Shown here in pieces: positions 25,076 through 31,589 of a stretch of 40,369 bases of DNA. Location: the NCBI GenBank assembly GCA_026386955.1, contig JAPLMQ010000191.1, positions 1 to 40,369 on the forward strand, in the 5' to 3' direction. The translations under genes were made by a program, and so were the position numbers. Position 1 is the stretch's first letter; every line of letters begins with the position of its first letter. The notes under the pieces are model-generated. The model saw nothing but the letters and a program-made list of their open reading frames with translations, searched no databases and was not told the origin of the DNA. This DNA is from Planctomycetota bacterium (GTDB taxonomy: Bacteria > Planctomycetota > Phycisphaerae > Phycisphaerales > Phycisphaeraceae).

Positions 25076-25081
25076 ATTGTA
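25076..25081 (-). promoter_or_regulatory. -10-like box at the dedA start
   Basis: TACAAT on the minus strand ends 10 nt before the ATG; there is no Shine-Dalgarno and no clear -35. It suggests this gene has its own near-leaderless start within the minus-strand run. Confidence 0.4.
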
Positions 25082-25127
25082 TCGGCTATGCGGCGGGCGG
25101 GTGAACGGATGGATCGACCGCGGACGC

Positions 25128-26450
25128 TCAAGGCTGGGTGGCAAGCCAGGCGAGGGCGGCGGCGCGGTCGGGAAAAGCGAGCTCCAACTGGAGATCGTAG
25201 GCGTCGTCGAGGAGTCGTTTGAAGGCCGGGCCGGGCCGGCGGCCAGCGGCGATGAGGTCCTCCCCGGTGAGGTAGGGCTCGGGGGCGACGCCTTGGGCGA
25301 AGAGGGCGGGGGCGTCGGCGTCGAGGGCGGAGAGGGCGGCACGGGCGTCGGGGCGGTGCGAGGCCAAGGCGCGGAAGACCGCGACGGCGGCGGGGCGGTG
25401 CGCGCGGGCGAGGAGCCGCTTGCGGGCGGAGACGCGCTGGCCGGGCCATTTGGCGAAGAGCGGGAGGAGCGTGAGGATCGCCAGCAGCGCGGAGCGGTCG
25501 TCGTTGCTCAGGCAGAGGGCGGCCCGCCAGCGGTTGACGGCGGGGGTGGGGTCGGTGGCGGCACTGATTGCCGAGGCGGGGAAGTTGCGGTCGATCAGCC
25601 ACGCGGCGAGGGCGGCGGGCAGGAGGTCGGCGGATGCGGCGCTGTCGGTGCCGCTCATTGATGTGGCGCTTGGTTCAGTGGTCGATTCGTCGCGCAGGTC
25701 GGCGGGGTCGAAGGCGGCGAGCGTGGGCAGCGGGATGTCGGCGTGGGGTTCCTGGAACGTCGCGGCGTCGAGGCCCAGGGACTGGATGAGCTTGGCCGCG
25801 GCGGCGCGCGAGTCGAGCCGGAGCATCATCGACACCTCCTGCCCGATGCGCTCCCGGCTGATCCGCCCCAGGTCGGCGGCGTGCCGGCGGATCGCGGCGG
25901 CGGTCGCCTCCTCCAGCGCGAAGCCCAGGCGGGCGGCGAAGCGCACGGCCCGCAGCATGCGGAGGTAGTCCTCGCTGAGGCGGGCGTCGGGGTCGCCGAT
26001 GGCGCGGATCACGCGGTCGCGCAGGTCGGCCCGGCCGCCGACGTGGTCGATGATCGCCTCATCTGGAGGGGCGAGCGGGTCCTCGAAGAGGCCGTTGATG
26101 GTGAAGTCGCGGCGGAGGGCGTCGTGGCGGGCGTCGGTGAAGTGGACGGCCGTGGGCCGCCGGCCGTCCTCGTAGCCGCCGTCGCTGCGGAAGGTGGCGA
26201 CCTCGACGTCGTGGTGGAGCAGGCGCACGAGCACGACGCCAAACGCCTCGCCGACGAACCGGCTCTTGGGGAAGCGGGCGCGGACCTGTTCGGGCTTGGC
26301 GTCGGTGGCGACGTCGTGGTCCTTGGGCTCGCGCCCCAGCAGGCGGTCGCGCACGCAGCCGCCGGCGAAGTAGGCGACGTGCCCGGCGTCGCGCAGGGTT
26401 CGCACGATCTGGACCGCGGCGTCGCGGGCGGTGGGGGAGACGGCGGCCAT
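25128..26450 (-). CDS. cca: CCA tRNA nucleotidyltransferase / poly(A) polymerase family
   Basis: Class II nucleotidyltransferase that adds or repairs the 3' CCA of tRNAs (some members add only A or only CC, and some are poly(A) polymerases). The protein is 440 residues from the ATG at 26450; a TTG at 26468 is also open. Motifs are GGCVRDRLLG (30-39), the metal-binding D-x-D in KDHD (Asp44, Asp46), RRDFTINGLF, the ED/RRD-type segment SEDYLRMLRAVRFAARLGF, and ERIGQEVSMML. The C-terminal half is Ala-rich and variable, with no HD domain motif. AGTTTA/TAAACT lies 8 nt before the ATG. Specificity among CCA, CC and A cannot be read safely. Confidence 0.92.
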   Translation of the reverse strand: MAAVSPTARDAAVQIVRTLRDAGHVAYFAGGCVRDRLLGREPKDHDVATDAKPEQVRARFPKSRFVGEAFGVVLVRLLHHDVEVATFRSDGGYEDGRRPTAVHFTDARHDALRRDFTINGLFEDPLAPPDEAIIDHVGGRADLRDRVIRAIGDPDARLSEDYLRMLRAVRFAARLGFALEEATAAAIRRHAADLGRISRERIGQEVSMMLRLDSRAAAAKLIQSLGLDAATFQEPHADIPLPTLAAFDPADLRDESTTEPSATSMSGTDSAASADLLPAALAAWLIDRNFPASAISAATDPTPAVNRWRAALCLSNDDRSALLAILTLLPLFAKWPGQRVSARKRLLARAHRPAAVAVFRALASHRPDARAALSALDADAPALFAQGVAPEPYLTGEDLIAAGRRPGPAFKRLLDDAYDLQLELAFPDRAAALAWLATQP

Positions 26451-26458
26451 GATGGGCG

Positions 26459-26464
26459 AGTTTA
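26459..26464 (-). promoter_or_regulatory. -10-like box at the cca start
   Basis: TAAACT on the minus strand, 8 nt before the ATG at 26450, without a Shine-Dalgarno. It is part of the window-wide near-leaderless pattern. Confidence 0.35.
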
Positions 26465-26523
26465 GCAAGGCGGAAGGCGGGGCGATGGCCGGGCTTCAAT
26501 CGGGGCCAAGGCAATCGGCCGGG

Positions 26524-26980
26524 CTAGTTCTTCCAGTTGCGGTAGACGACGATCCGCCGCTTGCGGTCGATCCCGACGAAGCGGCGTTCGTTGCCGTACC
26601 ACTCGTCGACGCCCGTGAGATCAAGCGTGGTCGGCACGGTCTTCAGCCAAGCCTTGTCCGGGGCCTCCTTCAGCGCGGGCGTCAACTCCCACGCCTTGAG
26701 CTCGGCTTCGGGGACGGTGGCGACCACGCGGTGATCCCATTCGGACGGGCCGGGCACGCCGCGACCCTCTTCACCGTTGTAAAAATTGATGTCGAAATCC
26801 AATCTCGTATGTGCGACGAAATTTGACATAGCGCTGAAGGAATTCGATGCGCGCCTCGAGCGTCTTCAGCGTGGCGCTGGTGGTCTTGGTCGTCCGCGGG
26901 CCACGCGATCCGCAACCCGCGAGCAGCACAGCCGCCAGCACGACGCACCATTGAGCGGACCGGCATGTCGAAACTCGCAT
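26524..26980 (-). pseudogene. Lipoprotein of about 150 residues, split by a frameshift
   Basis: The first frame begins at an ATG at 26980 with GGAG upstream and encodes a signal peptide with lipobox LLAGC, then a helix TLEARIEFLQRYVKFRR. It stops at 26771. An overlapping frame, open from 26829 to 26524, continues with LDFDINFYNG, VPGPSEWDHRVVATVPEAELKAW and ERRFVGIDRKRRIVVYRNW. Together they make one plausible compact lipoprotein, so a +1 shift (one extra base, or two lost) near 26805 is inferred. The C-terminal part is well formed and not decayed, which favours a recent mutation or a sequencing error. Two separate genes are possible but less likely, as the second lacks a start signal. Confidence 0.65.
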
Positions 26981-27037
26981 CTTCAGGTCTCCGGAATCCT
27001 GCGCCAGCCCGGGAGCGGGCGGCACGTCCCAAGCCGC

Positions 27038-28915
27038 TCACAACCCCTTGAGCATCTCCAACACCGTCTTCGCCGCAACGTCGATGGCGATCAGCTCGGC
27101 CTTCGCGGCCGCCGGGGCGTTGCGGGCCTTGACCTCGACCTGCCCGGTCGCCAGCGCCTTGTCGCCGATGGTGATCCGCACGGGGATGCCCAGCAGGTCG
27201 GCGTCCTTGAACTTCACGCCCGGGCGCTCGTCGCGGTCGTCGATCAGCACGTCGGCCCCGCCCGCCTCGAGCTCCTTGGCGAGCCGGTCGGCTGTCTCCG
27301 CGGCGGTGCCCTCGTGACGGATGGTGGTGATGACGACCTGATATGGCGCGATCGCCGCCGGCCAGATGATGCCGTTCTCGTCGTGGCCGCGCATGCCCGG
27401 CGAGTCGCGCTCGATCGCGGCGGCGAGGATGCGGTTGATGCCGATCCCGTAGCAGCCCATGATCGGGTTGATGCGTGAATTGTCGGGCAGCAGGACGGTG
27501 ACGCCCATGGCCTTGGAGTACTTGTCGCCGAGCTTGAAGACGTGCCCGATCTCGATGCCCTTGCGCGGGCGGAGCAGGCCGCCGTCGCCCTTGGGCGAGG
27601 GGTCGCCCTCGACGGCGTTGCGGATGTCGACGACCACGACTTTCTGTGAAGCATCCGGTCCAAGCGGATCAATTACGTCCCGCTTCCAATTGAAGTATTT
27701 CACGTGATGATCTGGTTCATTGGCCCCGGTGACCCAGAATCCGCCTTGGGCAGCATCAGGGTCAACGAAGACGAAAACGCCCGGATGCGAGATGGCGGTT
27801 TGCGGACCGACATATCCAATCGCAAATCCGTCTTCCTTGGCTTCGTTGGGTTCAGCGAGATTGATCGACACGTTGTTGCCGAACTTCGACTTGATCAGAG
27901 TATTCAGTTTGCCTTCGTTGACGTCGTGGTCGCCTCGGACGATGACGATTACATATTCTGCGAAAAACCCTTCGCTGGTTGCGCGACCCGTTTGACTTGC
28001 TTTGAGTCGGAGTTGCCCCATTTGCTCCTGAGTAATCTGAGACACTTCAAAAACCAGCGACTTGAGCATGTTCTTGGGCTTGGTCTTCATGAACTTCGCG
28101 ACGTCGTCGATGCCCGGGCAGCCGGGCGTGTGGACCTTCGCGAGCTCGCCCACGGGCGGGGCGTCGAGCGTGGCCGAGCGCGGCCCCGTCTCGCACTTCT
28201 CCACGTTCGCTGCGTAGTTGCCCTTGTCCGACTCGAAGATGGTGTCCTCGCCGGTGGGGCTGGGGACCATGAACTCGTGCGAGGCCGACCCGCCGATCGG
28301 GCCCGACTCGGCCTCGACGGTGAGGAAGGGCAGCCCGCAGCGCTTGAAGATGCGCTCGTAGGCGGCGTACTGGGCGTCGTAGATCTCGTTGAGCCCGCCC
28401 GGCCCCTCGACGGCGGTGTGGAAGGAGTAGGCGTCCTTCATCTGGAACTCGCGCGAGCGCAGCACGCCGAAGCGCGGGCGGAACTCGTCGCGGAATTTCG
28501 TCTGGATCTGGTAGAGCGTCAGCGGGAGCTGCTTGTAGCTCTCGACGTAGGCGCCCACGAGCTCGGTGATGATCTCCTCATGGGTCGGGCCCAAGGCGTT
28601 CTCGCGCCCGTGGCGGTCCTTCACGCGGAAGAGGTTGTCGCCGTAGGCCTGGTCGCGCCCGGTCTTTTGATACAGCTCGATGGGGACCATCGCGGGCAGG
28701 AGGACCTCGATCGCCCCGGCCTTGCCCATCTCCTCGCGGACGATCGCCATCGCCTTGTGCAGGCTGCGCAGGCCCAGCGGGAGGTAGTCATAGAGTCCTG
28801 CGCCGAGCTTGCGGATGATGCCCGCGCGGAGCATGAGCTGGTGGCTGGGGACCTCGGCCTCGGCAGGAACCTGGCGGGCGGTGGGGATCAGCGATTTGGA
28901 CCATTTCGAAGCCAT
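27038..28915 (-). CDS. proS: Prolyl-tRNA synthetase, bacterial type with editing domain
   Basis: ProRS charges tRNA-Pro with proline. The protein is 625 residues from the ATG at 28915; the open frame upstream runs through a repeat. Class II motifs are present: motif 1 region around LRSLHKAMAIVREEM, the GPTHEE loop (109-114), motif 2 FRDEFRPRFG (141-150) and motif 3 GCYGIGINRILAA. Between motifs 2 and 3 lies the INS editing domain (about residues 225-430), which deacylates Ala-tRNA-Pro. The anticodon-binding domain is C-terminal (VVITTIRHEG to GVKFKDADLLGIPVRITIG). Within the editing domain, bases 27643-28053 are clearly less GC-rich than the rest (for example 29 of 60 at 27901-27960 against 39 of 60 at 28081-28140), while the frame and domain stay intact. 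Confidence 0.97.
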   Translation of the reverse strand: MASKWSKSLIPTARQVPAEAEVPSHQLMLRAGIIRKLGAGLYDYLPLGLRSLHKAMAIVREEMGKAGAIEVLLPAMVPIELYQKTGRDQAYGDNLFRVKDRHGRENALGPTHEEIITELVGAYVESYKQLPLTLYQIQTKFRDEFRPRFGVLRSREFQMKDAYSFHTAVEGPGGLNEIYDAQYAAYERIFKRCGLPFLTVEAESGPIGGSASHEFMVPSPTGEDTIFESDKGNYAANVEKCETGPRSATLDAPPVGELAKVHTPGCPGIDDVAKFMKTKPKNMLKSLVFEVSQITQEQMGQLRLKASQTGRATSEGFFAEYVIVIVRGDHDVNEGKLNTLIKSKFGNNVSINLAEPNEAKEDGFAIGYVGPQTAISHPGVFVFVDPDAAQGGFWVTGANEPDHHVKYFNWKRDVIDPLGPDASQKVVVVDIRNAVEGDPSPKGDGGLLRPRKGIEIGHVFKLGDKYSKAMGVTVLLPDNSRINPIMGCYGIGINRILAAAIERDSPGMRGHDENGIIWPAAIAPYQVVITTIRHEGTAAETADRLAKELEAGGADVLIDDRDERPGVKFKDADLLGIPVRITIGDKALATGQVEVKARNAPAAAKAELIAIDVAAKTVLEMLKGL

Positions 28916-29066
28916 GGTGATCGTCTCGGGGAGCGTTGATGGGGGCGAAGTCGGGGGCGAAGGCTTGAGGCGGGGAAAGTCCGAGATGGTACCCGCTTTT
29001 GGGGCTGGCGGGCGTGGTTGGCCTGCTTCGGAGCGCCTTGCCGTGTTGTGTTTCCGCATGACGAGG

Positions 29067-29227
29067 GACGTGCCACATCGCAGCCGAAGGCTGCTATGTG
29101 CGAGTGAACAGTTCGCCCCGGATTTCCCGGTGGACTTCTTCGCGCTCACCGATGAAAGCAACCCGCAAGTCCTGAGCCTTGTGGTTGACCGGCACACAGC
29201 AGCCTTCGGCTGCGGTGTGGCACGTCC
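29067..29227. repeat. Paired inverted-arm element, family C copy 2
   Basis: The arms at 29067-29108 and 29184-29227 are inverted. Hairpins pair CACAT with ATGTG (left, GCAGCC-GAA-GGCTGC tip) and CACAC with GTGTG (right, GCAGCC-TTC-GGCTGC tip). The arm types are in the opposite order to 14193-14356. The element lies in the divergent gap between proS and the small lipoprotein gene; 28916-29066 shows nothing further. Confidence 0.9.
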
Positions 29228-29314
29228 AAGGGGCGATGGACCTCGCGACAGGGCCCCACCGTCTCATAACCTCGGGGAAATGTTGGCAAATGAAGGCCAA
29301 ACGAACCCCTCGCG

Positions 29315-29343
29315 TTGTGGGCGTGAGGCGGGGGGGCTAGAAT
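29315..29343 (+). promoter_or_regulatory. Promoter giving a leaderless lipoprotein mRNA
   Basis: TTGTGG, 17-nt spacer, TAGAAT. The expected start point is about 7 nt further on, which coincides with the ATG at 29350. There is no room for a ribosome-binding site. Confidence 0.5.
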
Positions 29344-29349
29344 GCGGGA

Positions 29350-29568
29350 ATGAAGGTGCGCAGCGTGATTGGCATGGCTTTGCTGGCCGGGGTCGGGCTG
29401 GTGGGCGTTGGGTGCGAGAAGCCGCTGTTTCCAGAGAACCAGCCGCGATCGCCCTACGACCGCTACTTGAGCCTGCGCGGGCAGAGCCGTCCGATGAACC
29501 AGCAAAACGCCTACGGGGGCGACGAGCCGGCGCTGCGTGACCGGCTTAAACCGCTTGGAGAGCCGTGA
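29350..29568 (+). CDS. Small lipoprotein, 72 residues
   Basis: The signal peptide has a hydrophobic core GMALLAGVGLVGV and a lipobox ending in Cys22. The mature part is only 50 residues and starts KPLFPENQPRSPYDRY, a polar, Pro- and Arg-rich motif that I associate with small conserved planctomycete lipoproteins. It has no enzyme features. The good lipobox and the promoter placed exactly before it support a real gene despite its size. It leads a plus-strand run that continues with the amidase-like gene. Confidence 0.75.
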   Translation: MKVRSVIGMALLAGVGLVGVGCEKPLFPENQPRSPYDRYLSLRGQSRPMNQQNAYGGDEPALRDRLKPLGEP

Positions 29569-29709
29569 TTTTCATGCACTTGGGGCCAACGTCATAAACC
29601 CGTTATTCGATCGCGCCGAAATTAGAGTCGGCGACGTTCCCGGGCCGATAGGGTTTTTGTCGTATCAGTGATGAAAGTTCGGCTCCTTTCGCAAGCCGGC
29701 GTGTGACTT

Positions 29710-30342
29710 ATGGTGATTCTGGACCGTCGAACCCGAATCGTGCTCGGTGCCCTGATCTGCGGCATGACGGTGGTCAGCGCCATCCTCTGGGTCCTTGAGC
29801 CCAAGCCCCGCGTCCCGGGCACCGAGGTCATCCTCACCTCGATGTCGCCCCAGGAAGACCAGAACAAGCTCTTCAACTCGCTCGACTCCCTCGACACCCG
29901 CCGCTGGTCGGCGATCGTGGTCGACCCCAGCGGGATGATGGAAGGCTCGGCCGAGACCGTCGGCCTGATGCACGAGCGCCTCGGCCTGGGCGGGCTCGCC
30001 TACCACTTCGTGATCAACAACGGCCACGGCCAGCCCGACGGCGACGTCCAGTTCGGCAAGCGCTGGTTCCAGCAGGCCGACGGAGCCTACAGCACCGGGG
30101 CCAACGGCGAGTGGTACAACCGCAACGCCATCGGCGTCTGCCTGATCGGCGACCCCTCCAAGAAGGCTCCCACCGCCGCCCAGATGCGGGAACTGGTCTG
30201 GCTGGTCCAGCAGCTCCAGATGCGGTTCAACATCCCGGCGAACCAGGTCTTCGTCCAAGGCGGGATCGAAAACCCGCGCGACCCGGGTCTCTTCCCCGTC
30301 GCCAGCTTCCGCCAGCAGCTCGTCAACGCCAGCTCGCGCTGA
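29710..30342 (+). CDS. Membrane-anchored amidase_2-fold protein lacking zinc ligands
   Basis: A 210-residue protein with one N-terminal membrane anchor (about 10-28) and an N-acetylmuramoyl-L-alanine amidase (amidase_2/PGRP) fold. Recognisable elements are SAIVVDPSG (68-75), LGGLAYHFVINNG (93-105), GAYSTG (125-130), RNAIGVCLIGD (138-148), QMRELVWLVQQLQMRFNI and VQGGIENPRDPGLFP (182-196). In active enzymes the equivalent positions read VHHS, GAH and GHRD, where the histidines bind zinc or act in catalysis. Here they are Asp72-Pro73, Tyr127 and Gln183-Gly184. The protein is therefore probably a non-catalytic peptidoglycan or muropeptide binder, a pseudo-enzyme. It ends at a strong terminator. 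The fold assignment is firm; the loss of activity is inference from the motifs. Confidence 0.82.
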   Translation: MVILDRRTRIVLGALICGMTVVSAILWVLEPKPRVPGTEVILTSMSPQEDQNKLFNSLDSLDTRRWSAIVVDPSGMMEGSAETVGLMHERLGLGGLAYHFVINNGHGQPDGDVQFGKRWFQQADGAYSTGANGEWYNRNAIGVCLIGDPSKKAPTAAQMRELVWLVQQLQMRFNIPANQVFVQGGIENPRDPGLFPVASFRQQLVNASSR

Positions 30343-30392
30343 TGTTGACCTGAAGCTGACGGCGGCCTTCCAAAACCACGATCTCCCTCCAA

Positions 30393-30418
30393 CCGCGTTC
30401 CTTGAACGCGGTTTTTTT
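30393..30418 (+). terminator. Intrinsic terminator after the amidase-like gene
   Basis: CCGCGTTC and GAACGCGG form an 8-bp stem over two bases, with T7 following. It lies 50 bp after the stop and ends the amidase-like transcript before the kinase promoter. Confidence 0.88.
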
Positions 30419-30475
30419 GTGCCCTAAGCCGTTTTCCCGGGTTGATTTGCCGCCCTTCGTGGACGGGGCGTTTGC

Positions 30476-30504
30476 TTGCCCCCCCCTCACGCAGGCTTTA
30501 TACT
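30476..30504 (+). promoter_or_regulatory. Sigma70-like promoter for the kinase gene
   Basis: TTGCCC, 17-nt spacer, TATACT. The start point would be near 30511, leaving a 5' leader of about 140 nt before the kinase ATG. The rest of 30343-30652 shows no gene. Confidence 0.5.
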
Positions 30505-30652
30505 TCAGTTCGTTGCGCCCGGAGGCGGGTGGGCGCTCTGCCGGCAGCCCCTTTCGGCGATCGGCCGGCGTTCGGTCGGGATGATCGTCCGCCATGGCCC
30601 ACCCGGGTAGTCCGGGACTGTGTCTCTGTGTCCACAGCAGCATCGTTCTTGC

Positions 30653-31534
30653 ATGGCCCATTTCACCGAGATTGTGGGCTATGAAGTGCTCAGCACGCTG
30701 GGGCACGGGGCCCGCAGCACCATTTATGCCGTGCGCGGGGAAGACCGCAAGACCTACGCCCTCAAGCACGTCATCCGCGGCAAGCCCAGCGACCAGCGCT
30801 TCCTGGAACAGGCGATCTGCGAGCACGAGGTCGCCAGCCGGTTCCTCTACCCCAGCATCCGCCGCAGCTACAAGCTGATCCGTCGCCGCCGGTTCATCCG
30901 CACGACCGAGATCTGCGTGGTGATGGAGTACGTCGACGGCCCGTCGCTGGAGCAGTACGTCATCCCCGACATCCTCGACCTCTGCAAGCTCGCCAAGGAA
31001 GTGGCGGGGGGGCTGCGCGAGATGCACGACGCCGGCTTCGTCCACGCCGACATCAAACCCAACAACATCCTGGTCACGCCCGACCACCACGTGAAGATCA
31101 TCGACTTCGGGCAGAGCTGCCCGATCGGGACGATCAAGGAGCGCATCCAGGGGACGCCCGACTACATCGCGCCCGAGCAGGTGCTGCGCAAGCGGATCAC
31201 GCCGCAGACCGACATGTTCAACTTCGGCGCGACGCTCTACTGGCTGCTCACCCGCCACCACGTGCCGACGCTGATCCCCCGCGGCGAGGCGGGCGTCGAC
31301 CCGAAGCCCGCGAGTATGCGCTGCCCCGTGCCGCGCGACATCAACCCGGCTGTGCCCCCGGCGCTCTCGAGCCTGGTGATGAGCTGCGTCGACAACGACC
31401 GCGACCAGAGGCCCGAGTCGATGGACATCGTGATCGACCGGCTCGACCTGGCGATCGCGCAGATGGGGCGCGACGCCTCGGGCGAGGCGATCCATCCGCC
31501 CGGCCCGCCGCAGCATCCGCCCTCCCCGCGGTAG
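30653..31534 (+). CDS. Soluble Hanks-type Ser/Thr protein kinase
   Basis: A 293-residue kinase made of the catalytic domain only. Visible are the Gly loop LGHGARS (17-22), Lys38 in YALKHV, an acidic helix residue in ICEHEVA, the hinge VVMEYVDGPSLE, the catalytic loop HADIKPNN (131-138, Asp133), DFGQS (151-155), and APE (173-175) after GTPDYI. TDMFNFGATLYWLL replaces the common DxWSxG. All key residues for phosphotransfer are present. The catalytic loop has HAD in place of HRD, so it lacks the usual Arg and is probably not regulated by activation-loop phosphorylation. There is no membrane segment and no PASTA or other sensor domain; a Pro-rich tail ends the protein. Substrates are unknown. The DUF4159 gene follows after 55 bp. 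Confidence 0.92.
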   Translation: MAHFTEIVGYEVLSTLGHGARSTIYAVRGEDRKTYALKHVIRGKPSDQRFLEQAICEHEVASRFLYPSIRRSYKLIRRRRFIRTTEICVVMEYVDGPSLEQYVIPDILDLCKLAKEVAGGLREMHDAGFVHADIKPNNILVTPDHHVKIIDFGQSCPIGTIKERIQGTPDYIAPEQVLRKRITPQTDMFNFGATLYWLLTRHHVPTLIPRGEAGVDPKPASMRCPVPRDINPAVPPALSSLVMSCVDNDRDQRPESMDIVIDRLDLAIAQMGRDASGEAIHPPGPPQHPPSPR

Positions 31535-31589
31535 GCGGTGGCGGTAGGCGGTCGACACGGTTCGTCGGGCGAGTAACATTGGCGCAGGC

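Noticed and set aside
26771..26829. Programmed ribosomal frameshift in the split lipoprotein
   Set aside because: A T-run is present but the shift required is +1, and no slippery heptamer or downstream structure fits; mutation or sequence error is simpler.
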